Below, piece by piece: positions 22,330 through 31,084 of a stretch of DNA of 64,000 nt. The notes below the pieces were generated by a model. That model made no database searches. It was given only the letters and a program-made list of their open reading frames with translations, and was not told the DNA's origin. The DNA comes from Pseudomonas oryzihabitans (GTDB lineage: Bacteria > Pseudomonadota > Gammaproteobacteria > Pseudomonadales > Pseudomonadaceae): NCBI RefSeq assembly GCF_001518815.1, contig NZ_CP013987.1, forward strand, positions 3,928,501 through 3,992,500. The letters are read 5' to 3'. The position numbers and the translations under genes were made by a program. How positions within the stretch are numbered: position 1 is the stretch's first letter; each line of letters opens with the position of its first letter.

Positions 22330-22947
22330 CTAGAGGACGTCGAGAAGCTCGACGTCGAACACCAGCACGCTATGTGGCGGGATACCGCCGACGCCCTGGG
22401 CACCATAGGCCAGCTCGCTGGGCACATGCAGGCGCCACTTGCTGCCAGCCGGCATCAGTTGCAGGGCTTCGGTCCAACCGGCGATCACGCCACCGACCGG
22501 AAACTCGGCTGGCTGGCCGCGCTGGTAGGAGCTATCGAACACGCTGCCGTCGATGAGGGTACCGTGGTAGTGGGTACGCACCTGGTCTTCACGGGTAGGC
22601 GTGGCGCCCTCGCCCTGGGTGAGCACCTCGTACTGCAGACCGGACGGCAGCACCACGACACCGGGGCGCTCGGCATTGGCCTTCAGGTAGTCGACGCCTT
22701 CCTGGGCCGCGGCCGCTGCCTTGGCTTGGGCTTCCGCCTGCATACGCTCGCGAATGACGCGGAAGCTGGCGTTCAGCGCCTCGACATCCACCCGGGAGTC
22801 CTGGCCGTCGAAGGCCTCGTTGAGACCGGCGAGCACAGCGGCCAGCTGCATGCCGGGGACCGGATTCTGACGCAGCTGATCGCCCAGCTGGCGGCCGATG
22901 CCATAGCTGACGCGGGCTTCGTCGGTATCGAGCAGGATGTCGTTCAT
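22330..22947 (-). CDS. fklB: FKBP-type peptidyl-prolyl isomerase FklB
   Basis: The 205-residue protein has an N-terminal alpha-helical dimerisation region (DEARVSYGIGRQLGDQLRQNPVPGMQLAAVLAGLNEAF). A C-terminal FKBP domain follows (GLQYEVLTQGEGATPTREDQVRTHYHGTLIDGSVFDSSYQRGQPAEFPV and IPPHSVLVFDVELLDV). It has no signal peptide, so it is cytoplasmic like E. coli FklB rather than periplasmic FkpA. It accelerates proline isomerisation during protein folding. Confidence 0.93.
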   Translation of the reverse strand: MNDILLDTDEARVSYGIGRQLGDQLRQNPVPGMQLAAVLAGLNEAFDGQDSRVDVEALNASFRVIRERMQAEAQAKAAAAAQEGVDYLKANAERPGVVVLPSGLQYEVLTQGEGATPTREDQVRTHYHGTLIDGSVFDSSYQRGQPAEFPVGGVIAGWTEALQLMPAGSKWRLHVPSELAYGAQGVGGIPPHSVLVFDVELLDVL

Positions 22948-22988
22948 AGCAGTTTTTCCATCATGAAAAAGGAGCCGAGCCTAGCACA

Positions 22989-23147
22989 TCAGCGGCTCGG
23001 CTCGCCGCCGCCCTGGGTGCCGCGCTGCCGTCGACAGCGCTCGGAGCAGTAGCGCACCTCGGCCCAGTTACGCTCCCACTTCTTGCGCCAGGTGAAGGGG
23101 CGCTGGCAGACCGGACAGAGCTTGGTGGGCAGATCGCCCTTCTTCAT
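22989..23147 (-). CDS. DUF2256 small zinc-ribbon-like protein
   Basis: A 52-residue reading frame starts [24 protein letters not shown] and contains paired cysteines CPVC and YCSERC, the DUF2256 pattern. The family often stands near photolyase genes, but none is here. Start ATG at 23147 has the AGGAAAATCCC upstream region. The protein is basic and could bind nucleic acid; function is not known. Confidence 0.85.
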   Translation of the reverse strand: MKKGDLPTKLCPVCQRPFTWRKKWERNWAEVRYCSERCRRQRGTQGGGEPSR

Positions 23148-23237
23148 AGGGATTTTCCTGCGTCGAGACGCACCAGCAAGTCATCGGCTGACCGCCCCAG
23201 TGCCTGCCGCCGCTGCAGTGCCGGGCGGCGCCCTCGC

Positions 23238-23543
23238 TCAAGAAGCGTTCCGGTAATTCAACGGAATTTTCAGTGGTTCGGTCGAGCGTGGCGCCATACC
23301 GACCATCTCGTCGTAGGCGCTGTGCTGGATGAGAAAGCACGGCAGCGCCGGCAGATCGGCCAGCAGGCGTCGCGCCTGGGCGGCCGAGCCCAGGCGATAG
23401 AAGTGGCCATCACGCCCGGTCAGCCGTGTACGACCGTCCTGGGTGAGCACTTCGAGTACATAGAAGCCGCCCTCGATGGACAACAGATTGAGTTCACGAA
23501 CCTCACCGGCCTGGGCGCGCTGGGTCAATTCCGGCAATTGCAT
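23238..23543 (-). CDS. DUF6482-like conserved protein
   Basis: The 101-residue soluble protein begins MQLPELTQRAQAGEVRELNLLSIEGGFYVLEVLTQDGRTRL and has SAYDEMVG near its C-terminus. The pattern resembles the DUF6482 family common in pseudomonads. GGAGGTTTCC lies upstream of the start. No catalytic motif is evident. It lies between the DUF2256 gene and the YqhA-like gene, all on the minus strand. Confidence 0.75.
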   Translation of the reverse strand: MQLPELTQRAQAGEVRELNLLSIEGGFYVLEVLTQDGRTRLTGRDGHFYRLGSAAQARRLLADLPALPCFLIQHSAYDEMVGMAPRSTEPLKIPLNYRNAS

Positions 23544-23687
23544 GGAAACCTCCGGGTCGAGATCGGCAACCGGGATGGTGCCGAACGCCTGCTGTGAGCA
23601 TTCGACAACCTAGGACAGGCAAGCGCAGCGGCGCAATCCACAAAGCGTAAGCGGAGATGCCCGGAACGGACGAGCGGCTGCCCTACC

Positions 23688-24176
23688 TTAGTGCTTGGTC
23701 AGACGATCCAGGTAGCCCATGGCGAAGGCCGACACCACGAACACCAGATGGATGATCACGTACCACTTGAGGTATTCGGGATTGGTATTCTGAGCGTCCA
23801 TGAAGATGCGCAGGAGATGGATCGAGGAGATGGCGACGATGGAGGCGGCCACCTTGTTCTTGAGCGAACCCGAATCCATCTTGCCAAGCCAGCTGAGCTT
23901 TTCCGACCCTTCGTCGATGTCCAGCTGGGACACGAAGTTCTCATAGCCGGAGATCATCACCATGACCAGCAGACCACCCACCAGCGCCATGTCGATGAGC
24001 GACAGCACCAGCAGGATCAGCTCGGCCTCGGTGGACTCGAAGATATGCGGCAGGACGTGGAAGACTTCCTGAAAGAACTTCAGCGCCAACAGGACCAGCG
24101 CCAAGGACAGCCCCAGATAAATGGGGGCCAGCAGCCAGCGGGAGGCGTAAAGGGCTTTTTCGATCAGACGTTCCAT
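23688..24176 (-). CDS. UPF0114 (YqhA) family membrane protein
   Basis: The 162-residue protein begins [47 protein letters not shown]. It has about three to four membrane helices and the conserved [10 protein letters not shown] loop. It belongs to the TIGR00645/YqhA family of inner-membrane proteins of unknown function, present at this position in P. aeruginosa. A role in stress resistance is sometimes suggested for the family but cannot be seen here. Confidence 0.85.
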   Translation of the reverse strand: MERLIEKALYASRWLLAPIYLGLSLALVLLALKFFQEVFHVLPHIFESTEAELILLVLSLIDMALVGGLLVMVMISGYENFVSQLDIDEGSEKLSWLGKMDSGSLKNKVAASIVAISSIHLLRIFMDAQNTNPEYLKWYVIIHLVFVVSAFAMGYLDRLTKH

Positions 24177-24256
24177 GCAGACTCGCTCGGATTACCAGGG
24201 CCGGGCGAGTATACCGGGGCGTTGCAGGCGGACCAATGCGGCAGGTTGTACCTGAC

Positions 24257-24598
24257 TCAGGCGTCGGGGCCGACCTGGAAACGCACCTGCTGATGGGCGC
24301 GCTCGCCATTCATCTTGCGCAGCTCGCTCTGCATGTGCAGGCGCCAGATCTGGGTCTCTTCGACCTGGATGTAGCCCTGCTCGACCAGGTTCTCGGCAAT
24401 AGCGGTCATGACGCCTTCAGCGGCCTTGGGTCCATGGAAGGGGCCCTGCGCCTTGATGGCGGTAGGCTGCTGACCGTTGAGGCCAGCGGCGCACAGCAGG
24501 GTCCAAAGGCCCTGCTCCTGACCGAGCGGCTTGATTTCGCATTCGATACGGGTGACGAGACCCAGGCAGGGGCGGATCAGGGTAATGGTGCGGGACAT
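24257..24598 (-). CDS. Conserved hypothetical protein (PA4575-like by position)
   Basis: A 113-residue protein starting MSRTITLIRPCLGLVTRIECEIKPL. The ATG at 24598 has AGAGGATG upstream; a longer upstream in-frame extension is not supported by a ribosome site. It has no signal peptide or membrane helix. The block AEGVMTAIAENLVEQGYIQVEETQIWRLHMQSELRKMNGER looks like a small winged or helical fold. The function is unknown. The position between the YqhA gene and the Lon-like protease is conserved. Confidence 0.75.
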   Translation of the reverse strand: MSRTITLIRPCLGLVTRIECEIKPLGQEQGLWTLLCAAGLNGQQPTAIKAQGPFHGPKAAEGVMTAIAENLVEQGYIQVEETQIWRLHMQSELRKMNGERAHQQVRFQVGPDA

Positions 24599-24760
24599 GG
24601 CGTCATCCTCTCGAAGCGCTCGATGCTCGCCGGTCCTAGGGCCAGAGGTATCCACAGAGGCTGTGGACAACCCTGTTGGTCAACAGGGGGCAAGCGGGTC
24701 TGGGCGCCGTGCTACTTGGGCTGCGACGCCTTGTACAAAATCCGACCTGCCCCCTGGACC

Positions 24761-27205
24761 TCAGTTCTCCTCCGCTTCGTTGTTTTTCCCTTTTGCCTGG
24801 GAGTTATCACTGAGTTTGTCGGCCAGTTCATCTTCCAGCTCGAGCTCGGCGATTTCCTTGAGACGCTGCACCACACGGGCATTCACGCTGCCATCGGGGA
24901 AGCGGCCCTTGGCATCGGGCGCACCGGCAGGCTCACCCACCAGCAGCGACAGGGCCTCGTCCGCCTGACGTACGGCATAGACATGGAACAGCCCCTCGCG
25001 GACCGCTTCCAGCACCGTTTCGTCGAGCATCAGATTGGTGACGTTGGCGCGTGGAATGATCACGCCCTGCTCGCCGGTCAGGCCACGGGCCTTGCAGAGG
25101 CGGAAGAAGCCTTCGATCTTCTCGTTCACACCGCCGACTGGCTGCACCTCCCCGAACTGATTGATGGAGCCGGTGATGGCGAAGCACTGCTTGAGCGGTG
25201 TGCGCGACAGCGCGGAGATCAGGGTGCAGGCCTCGCCAAGGGAGGCACTGTCGCCATCGACATAGCCATAGGACTGCTCCAGGGCAATGCTGGCCGAGAT
25301 CGACAGGGGGAATTCCTGGGCATAGCGACTCCCCAGGTAGCCGGTCAGGATCATCACGCCCTTGGAATGGATGGGCTGGCCCAGGCTGACCTCGCGCTCG
25401 ATGTCGAGGATGCCGCTGGCGCCCGGGTAGACGGTGGCGGAGATGCGCGCTGGCATGCCAAAGGCGGAGTCGGCCACTTCCAGCACCGTCAGGCCGTTGC
25501 ACTTGCCCACCGCGGCGCCCTGGGTGTCGATGAGGATGAGCCCGGTGAGCATGTCGTCCAGCACCCGGGCGCAGACGCGTCCGGTGCGGGTTTCCTTGGC
25601 CTTGAGCGCGCGCTCCACATGGCCCTTGTCGGTGCGCTCGTCACCGGCCAGATGACGGATGAAATCGGCTTCGCTGACCAGCTGGAACAGATCGCCGATG
25701 CGCGCCGACAGCCGCCCCTGGTGTTCGGCCAGACGGGCGCTGTAGGTAGCCAGGCGCGCCACCGCGGCCGAGGTCAGAGGCGCCATGCCCTCTTCCGAGG
25801 TGCGCGTCTTGAGCAACTGGGCGAACTGCTCCAGGCTCTCGTCGCGCAGCGGCAGCTCTTCATCGAAGTCCACCAGTACCCGGAACATTTCCTGGAAGTC
25901 CGAATCCAGCTCCTGCAGGGTGTAGTAGATGTTGCGCGAGCCGATGATGATGACCTTGAGCTGCAGCGGAATCTGCTGCGGCGCCAGGCTCATGGCGGTG
26001 AGTCGCCCCAGCTCGGCCAGCGGCGACTCCATCTTCAGCTGGCGTGAATGCAGGGCCCGCTTGAGCGCGTCCCAGACGAAGGGCTCGGTCAGCAGCTTGT
26101 CCGCCTCGACGATCAGGAAACCGCCATTGGCGCGATGCAACGCACCCGGGCGCAGCTGGCGATAATTGGTGTAGAGCGCCCCCTGGTCGGACTGGTATTC
26201 GATGCGGCCGAAGAGGTTGTCGTAGGTCGGATGGGGCTCGAACACCACCGGGGCGCCCCCGGTGACATGATGGCCGATGATGAGATTGGGCTCGTACTGC
26301 TCGCGCAGTTCCTTGCGCCGCTGCATGTCGGGCTTGGCGTCGTCGGCCAGCTGCTCGACCACCGTCTTGAGCAGATCCACCTGCATGGCCTGCAGATAGG
26401 CACAGACGCCGGGGTTGTCGTTGTACTTCTCCGACAGCGGCGCCAGGAGCGGCTGCAGGGCCTGGATGATGGTGTCCTCGTTCAGCGCCCGCAGCTGGTT
26501 GCTCGACTCGCGCCGCCATTGCGGCAGGCTGGACAGCTCTTCGTTGAGACGTTCTTCGAGGCTGGAGATATCGGCGTGAAAGCGTTCGCGCTCGGCCTCG
26601 GGCAGCTGGGCGAATTCGGCTTCATCCAGCGCCTTGCCCTCCTTCATCGGGGTGAAGGCGACATTGTTGGCATCGCGATAGAGGGCGATCTCCTTTTCCA
26701 GCGCGAGCTTTTCCACCACGTCCAGGGCCTGGTCGTAGCGCTGATTGAACGCACGCTCGATGGCGTTCTTCTTCTGTTGGAATGCCGGATGCTCGAACAC
26801 CGCCGGAAAGGTGGCCAGCAGGTTGTCGATGAACTGCGCCATGTCGGCCACGAAGGCCTCGCCTTCACCAGGTGGCAGTTCCAGGGCGCCGGGGGCGCGC
26901 GGCTCTTCGAAATGATTCAGGTACACCCAGTCGTTCGGCGTGGGCTGGCGTTTGGCTTCGGCCTTGAGGTAGCGCTGAACGAAGGAGAAGCGGCCGGTGC
27001 CCGGCTCGCCCATGACAAAGACGTTGTAGCCGGGCCGTGGCATCGCCACCCCGAACTGCAGCGCCTCTACCGCACGCTCCTGGCCCAGGATGCCGCGGAA
27101 GGGTTCGAGCTGATCGGTATCGGCGAAGGAAAATTGTTCGGGAGCGAAAGGGCGGGTCAGCTCATCGGGAGCGAGCCGGAGACCGGCCGCGACGGGATCG
27201 TGCAT
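24761..27205 (-). CDS. Lon-like (LonB-type, AAA_32) ATP-dependent protease
   Basis: The 814-residue protein has an N-terminal ATPase of the AAA_32 type and a C-terminal Lon S16 protease domain. The protease dyad is visible as Ser653 in DGDSASL and Lys696 in GGVNEKIEGF, with the spacing of 43 residues seen in Lon. The Walker A is GEPGTGRFS, with Arg where Lys is usual; a Walker B-like GGFLIVEADKLL follows. It lacks the Lon substrate-binding N domain. The tail is acidic and basic mixed (KLSDNSQAKGKNNEAEEN). It degrades unknown cytoplasmic substrates; transcription is away from the lipoprotein gene at 27434. Confidence 0.88.
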   Translation of the reverse strand: MHDPVAAGLRLAPDELTRPFAPEQFSFADTDQLEPFRGILGQERAVEALQFGVAMPRPGYNVFVMGEPGTGRFSFVQRYLKAEAKRQPTPNDWVYLNHFEEPRAPGALELPPGEGEAFVADMAQFIDNLLATFPAVFEHPAFQQKKNAIERAFNQRYDQALDVVEKLALEKEIALYRDANNVAFTPMKEGKALDEAEFAQLPEAERERFHADISSLEERLNEELSSLPQWRRESSNQLRALNEDTIIQALQPLLAPLSEKYNDNPGVCAYLQAMQVDLLKTVVEQLADDAKPDMQRRKELREQYEPNLIIGHHVTGGAPVVFEPHPTYDNLFGRIEYQSDQGALYTNYRQLRPGALHRANGGFLIVEADKLLTEPFVWDALKRALHSRQLKMESPLAELGRLTAMSLAPQQIPLQLKVIIIGSRNIYYTLQELDSDFQEMFRVLVDFDEELPLRDESLEQFAQLLKTRTSEEGMAPLTSAAVARLATYSARLAEHQGRLSARIGDLFQLVSEADFIRHLAGDERTDKGHVERALKAKETRTGRVCARVLDDMLTGLILIDTQGAAVGKCNGLTVLEVADSAFGMPARISATVYPGASGILDIEREVSLGQPIHSKGVMILTGYLGSRYAQEFPLSISASIALEQSYGYVDGDSASLGEACTLISALSRTPLKQCFAITGSINQFGEVQPVGGVNEKIEGFFRLCKARGLTGEQGVIIPRANVTNLMLDETVLEAVREGLFHVYAVRQADEALSLLVGEPAGAPDAKGRFPDGSVNARVVQRLKEIAELELEDELADKLSDNSQAKGKNNEAEEN

Positions 27206-27433
27206 CGTAAGTCCTTGTCAGGCATGCAGGCAGTGTCCGCATTCTGCGACCGGGATGACAACCGAGGCAAGGCAAGTAGCGCGCCGCGGTCGCTTTCGGC
27301 AGCGCGTCTCGAAAGCGCGACTGCAACGTCCGTCGGTATTTTGCAGCGGCAGCGTTTTTTGACGAATTTCTCACCAGCCGCCAACTAAGCTCTGTTCATG
27401 GGGATCAGTCGTAGGATCCCGTGAGGAGGCCCA

Positions 27434-27778
27434 ATGGCTGTCTCTCGTCGTTTCATACCGTTGTTCGCCCTGCTGTCCGCGCTCGCGGCCTGTACCAGCT
27501 ATCACGACCAATTGATCGCCAAAGGCTATCCGCCGGCCTATGCCGACGGCTTCAGCGACGGCTGCCAGACCGGCAAGCAGGCGGTCAACGGCATAGGGTA
27601 CGAGCACAAGGATGCGCGCCGCTTCGCCGCGGAGAAGCCCTATCAACAGGGTTGGGACGCAGGCTACGCACAGTGCGTGCAGGTGGCCCAGCGCGAAGAA
27701 CAACAACGCTTCATGGACCAGGTTCGGGAAAACCGCGAAGGCGCCGAGCAACTGCACCTGCGCTCCAAAACACGTTGA
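27434..27778 (+). CDS. Small exported lipoprotein
   Basis: A 114-residue protein with a type II signal peptide: the lipobox LAAC places the lipidated cysteine at residue 20. The mature part holds GYPPAYADGFSDGCQTGKQAVNG and KPYQQGWDAGYAQC, a duplicated aromatic/Gly motif with two further cysteines, and a helical charged tail. Residue +2 of the mature form is Thr, which does not suggest inner-membrane retention. AGGAGGCCC precedes the ATG. Conserved hypothetical in Pseudomonas. Confidence 0.85.
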   Translation: MAVSRRFIPLFALLSALAACTSYHDQLIAKGYPPAYADGFSDGCQTGKQAVNGIGYEHKDARRFAAEKPYQQGWDAGYAQCVQVAQREEQQRFMDQVRENREGAEQLHLRSKTR

Positions 27779-27847
27779 GGTCGCAGCCAACCTTGCAGCG
27801 TGGATAGGATGACCTATGCTGGCGGGCCCGCTTGTCGAGCCCTGCCG

Positions 27848-28711
27848 ATGTCTGCCCGTTCGCCGCTGTTCGCCGTCGCCCTGCTGCTGGTCGCCATGAC
27901 CTCCATCCAGACCAGTGCGAGTCTGGCCAAGACCCTGTTCCTGCGCCTCGACCCGGTCGGCGTTACCACCCTGCGACTGATCTTCGCCGCCCTGGTGCTG
28001 CTGATCGTGTTGCGGCCCTGGCGCAACTTTCGTCGCGAAGCCCTGGGCAGCCTGCTGGGCTATGGCGTCGCCATGGGCGTGATGAACCTGACCATCTACA
28101 TGGCCATGCAGCGGCTGCCGATCGGCATCGCCGTCGGCTTGGAATTCGTCGGCCCTCTGGTGGTGGCCTTGTGTGCGCTGCGCCGCTGGCTGGACCTGTT
28201 ATGGATCGTCCTGGTGGTCGCCGGCCTGGCCGTGCTGTTGCCCTTCGGCCACAGCGCCTCGGCATTGGATCCGTTGGGTACCGCCCTGGCCCTGGGCGCC
28301 GGTGCCTGCTGGGCCCTGTACATCGTGCTGGGCAAGCGCGCGGGCGCGGTCCATGGCACTGCCACGGTAGCCTTTGGCGCCACCATCGCCGCCCTGGTCA
28401 TCCTGCCCATCGGCATCCTGCACAGCGGCAGCAACCTCTTGATACCGGAAATCTGGCCGTTGGCACTGGCCCTGGCGCTGATGTCCACGGCCATCCCCTA
28501 CGCCCTGGAAATGGTCGTACTGACCCGCCTGCCCGCCTCTACCTTTGGCACCCTGATGAGTCTGGAGCCCGCGCTGGGCGCGCTCTCCGGCTGGGTATTT
28601 CTCGGCGAGATCCTCGGCGTCGCCCAGTGGTTCGCCCTCGCCTGCATCATCGTGGCATCGATCGGCGCCACCTGGAGCAGCCGCCTGACTCCGGAGCAAA
28701 CGCCGCTCTAG
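27848..28711 (+). CDS. rhtA: RhtA-like EamA-family exporter (threonine/homoserine type)
   Basis: The 287-residue protein has ten hydrophobic segments in two EamA repeats. It starts MSARSPLFAVALLLVAMTSIQTSASLAKTLF and includes LEFVGPLVVAL and LEMVVLTRLPASTFGTLMSLEPALGALSGWVFLGE, both strongly RhtA-like. The exact substrate in this organism is unknown. The start is placed at ATG 27848 by homology with the family; in-frame starts upstream at 27800 and 27809 have no better ribosome site. The next gene is gluconokinase. Confidence 0.8.
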   Translation: MSARSPLFAVALLLVAMTSIQTSASLAKTLFLRLDPVGVTTLRLIFAALVLLIVLRPWRNFRREALGSLLGYGVAMGVMNLTIYMAMQRLPIGIAVGLEFVGPLVVALCALRRWLDLLWIVLVVAGLAVLLPFGHSASALDPLGTALALGAGACWALYIVLGKRAGAVHGTATVAFGATIAALVILPIGILHSGSNLLIPEIWPLALALALMSTAIPYALEMVVLTRLPASTFGTLMSLEPALGALSGWVFLGEILGVAQWFALACIIVASIGATWSSRLTPEQTPL

Positions 28712-28752
28712 GGACTCTATAACGAGGCGAACCCTTAAGCGGAGTGCCGACG

Positions 28753-29247
28753 ATGATCTATCTGATAATGGGCGTTTCGGGTAGTGGCAAGACTACCCTG
28801 GGCGAACTCCTGGCCAGCCGGCTGGGCTGTCGTTTCGACGATGCCGACACCTTTCACAGCCAGGCCAACAAAGACAAGATGGCCAAGGGCATCGCCCTCA
28901 CCGACGAGGATCGCTGGCCTTGGCTGGATGCCATCCACGATGCCATGCAGCAGGCGCGGACCGAGGGCACCACCCGGGTGTTCGCCTGCTCGGCGTTGAA
29001 GAAGGTCTATCGCGATCGCCTGCTGAACGGTCTCGAAGGCGTGCGCCTGCTGTTTCTCAAGGGCTCCCCGGAGCTGCTCGCCGAGCGTATCGGCAGCCGC
29101 CGTGGGCACTTCTTCGATCCCAAGCTGTTGCAGAGCCAACTCGATACTCTGGAAGCACCCGACCACCTGGAGGCCCAGGTACTGGACGTACGCAAGCCGC
29201 CCGAGCAACTGGTGGACGAGGTGCTGGAGCACGACCGCAGCGCCTGA
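28753..29247 (+). CDS. gntK: Gluconokinase (GntK family)
   Basis: The 164-residue P-loop kinase has Walker A MGVSGSGKTTLG at residues 6-17, DADTFHSQANKDKMAKG (substrate pocket) and ALTDEDRWPWLDAI, all typical of gluconate kinase. It would make 6-phosphogluconate from gluconate. ATG 28753 has GGAGTG about 7 bases upstream; GTG at 28744 is an alternative. No gluconate permease or GntR regulator is next to it. Confidence 0.9.
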   Translation: MIYLIMGVSGSGKTTLGELLASRLGCRFDDADTFHSQANKDKMAKGIALTDEDRWPWLDAIHDAMQQARTEGTTRVFACSALKKVYRDRLLNGLEGVRLLFLKGSPELLAERIGSRRGHFFDPKLLQSQLDTLEAPDHLEAQVLDVRKPPEQLVDEVLEHDRSA

Positions 29248-29264
29248 GCGCAGCGGTCACGGCG

Positions 29265-30059
29265 TCAGACCGCGACCGGTGCCTTGATGTGCGGATGGGC
29301 CTGGTAGCCTTCCAGCTCGAAATCCTCGAAGCGGAAGGCGAATAGGTCCTGGACCGCCGGATTGAGCTTCATGGTCGGCAGCGGCAGCGGTTCGCGGGTC
29401 AGCTGCAGATCGGTCTGCTCCAAGTGATTGGCATAAAGGTGGCAATCGCCCCCGGTCCAGATGAATTCGCCAGGTTGCAAGCCGGTCACCTGGGCGACCA
29501 TCAGGGTCAGGAGCGCATAGCTGGCGATGTTGAAAGGTACGCCGAGGAAAATGTCGGCGGATCTCTGATAGAGCTGGCAGCTCAGGCGGCCGTCGGCGAC
29601 ATAGAACTGGAACAGTGCATGGCACGGCGGCAACGCCATCTCGTCCACCAGCGCCGGGTTCCAGGCCGAGACGATCAGCCGGCGTGAATCGGGCTTGGCG
29701 CGGATCATGTCCACCACCCCGGCGATCTGGTCGATATGGCGACCATCCGGTGCCGGCCAACTGCGCCACTGGTAGCCGTAGACCGGTCCCAGCTCACCGT
29801 TCTCGTCGGCCCATTCGTCCCAGATGGAGACGCCGTTGTCCTTCAGGTAGCGGATATTGGTCTCGCCCTGCAGGAACCACAGCAGCTCATGGATGATGGA
29901 TCTGAGATGGCATTTCTTGGTGGTGACCAGGGGAAAGCCCTCGGCCAGGTCGAATCTCATCTGGTAGCCGAAGACGCTGTAGGTCCCGGTGCCAGTGCGG
30001 TCGCTCTTGAAGGTGCCGTGTTCACGCACGTGGCGCATCAGGTCGAGGTACTGTTTCAT
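29265..30059 (-). CDS. thyA: Thymidylate synthase ThyA
   Basis: The 264-residue protein has exactly the E. coli ThyA length. It has the catalytic cysteine in [12 protein letters not shown], the phosphate-binding [10 protein letters not shown], and the folate end [18 protein letters not shown]. It makes dTMP from dUMP with methylene-tetrahydrofolate. The start [25 protein letters not shown] is universal in ThyA. It converges on gntK with 17 bp between stops and lies downstream of the spuH terminator. Confidence 0.97.
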   Translation of the reverse strand: MKQYLDLMRHVREHGTFKSDRTGTGTYSVFGYQMRFDLAEGFPLVTTKKCHLRSIIHELLWFLQGETNIRYLKDNGVSIWDEWADENGELGPVYGYQWRSWPAPDGRHIDQIAGVVDMIRAKPDSRRLIVSAWNPALVDEMALPPCHALFQFYVADGRLSCQLYQRSADIFLGVPFNIASYALLTLMVAQVTGLQPGEFIWTGGDCHLYANHLEQTDLQLTREPLPLPTMKLNPAVQDLFAFRFEDFELEGYQAHPHIKAPVAV

Positions 30060-30147
30060 GGCGGGAGCGCTACCTGGCAAAAGCCAAATGGTATCAAATC
30101 GCGCCCTGCGGGAGCGGTCGCGCTTGTCGCAGCCAGCAGCGGGGCAC

Positions 30148-30172
30148 AAAAAAAGCGGCCCGAAGGCCGCTT
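30148..30172 (-). terminator. Terminator of the spu operon
   Basis: On the minus strand, AAGCGGCC-TTCG-GGCCGCTT runs into seven T. It lies 16 bases after the spuH stop and ends the long spuABCDEFGH transcript. Confidence 0.9.
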
Positions 30173-30187
30173 CTCGTCGCTTAGTTG

Positions 30188-31084
30188 TTAGCTGTTGGCC
30201 GGCGGCGCCGTGAGGGTCGCCGTCTCGCGTTCGCGCTGGGTGATCTCCGAGGCCGTGGCGTCCATGGCCTCCTGCAGCCCCTGCAGGCGCTTCTTCTCGG
30301 CACGCCGGGTGAAATACCAGGCGAAGAAGGTGAACAGCGAGACCGCCAGCAGGATCAGGCTGGCAATGGCATTGATCTCCGGCTTCACGCCCAGGCGCAC
30401 CGCGGAGAACACCTCCATGGGCAGCGTAGTGGAGCCGGGACCGGACACGAAGCTCGCCAGCACCAGGTCGTCCAGCGACAGGGCGAAGGACATCATGCCA
30501 CCCGCCGCCAGCGACGGCGCGATCATGGGAATGGTGATCAGCAGGAACACCTTCCAGGGGCGTGCGCCCAGGTCCATGGCCGCCTCTTCGATGGACAGGT
30601 CCAGCTCGCGCAGGCGCGAGGAGACCACTACCGCCACATAGGAGGCACAGAAGCTGGTGTGGGCGATCCAGATGGTGGTCACGCCGCGGTCCTGCGGCCA
30701 GCCGATCAGCTGCGCCATGGAGACGAACAGCAGCAGCAGCGACAGACCGGTGATCACCTCAGGCATTACCAACGGCGCCGTGACCATGCCGCCGAACACG
30801 GTGCGGCCACGGAAGCGTGGGATGCGGGTCAGCACGAAGGCCGCCAGGGTCCCGAGGATCACCGAGGAGATGGCCGTGTAGAAGGCGATTTCCAGGGAGC
30901 GGAACACCGCACTCATCAGCTGGGTGTTGTCCAGCAGTCCGACGTACCACTTCACCGACCAGCCACCCCAGACGGTCACCAGGCGTGACTCGTTGAAGGA
31001 GTAGATGACCAGGATGACCATCGGCAGGTAGATGAACAGCAGCCCGAGCACCAGCATCAGGTTGGTGAACTTGAGGCCTCTCAT
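30188..31084 (-). CDS. spuH: Polyamine ABC transporter permease SpuH (PotI-like)
   Basis: The 298-residue inner-membrane permease has six predicted helices and the EAA loop [30 protein letters not shown], which contacts the ATPase SpuF. The N-terminus [34 protein letters not shown] is PotI/PotC-like. It overlaps spuG by an ATGA junction and is the last gene of the spu operon. It imports putrescine and spermidine together with SpuG, SpuF and the binding proteins SpuD and SpuE. Confidence 0.92.
   Translation of the reverse strand: MRGLKFTNLMLVLGLLFIYLPMVILVIYSFNESRLVTVWGGWSVKWYVGLLDNTQLMSAVFRSLEIAFYTAISSVILGTLAAFVLTRIPRFRGRTVFGGMVTAPLVMPEVITGLSLLLLFVSMAQLIGWPQDRGVTTIWIAHTSFCASYVAVVVSSRLRELDLSIEEAAMDLGARPWKVFLLITIPMIAPSLAAGGMMSFALSLDDLVLASFVSGPGSTTLPMEVFSAVRLGVKPEINAIASLILLAVSLFTFFAWYFTRRAEKKRLQGLQEAMDATASEITQRERETATLTAPPANS

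Noticed and set aside
24236-27388. Two long plus-strand frames (603 and 446 codons) opposite the Lon-like protease
   Set aside because: They mirror the codon pattern of the protease gene and show low-complexity Gly/Gln/His-rich translations without domains.
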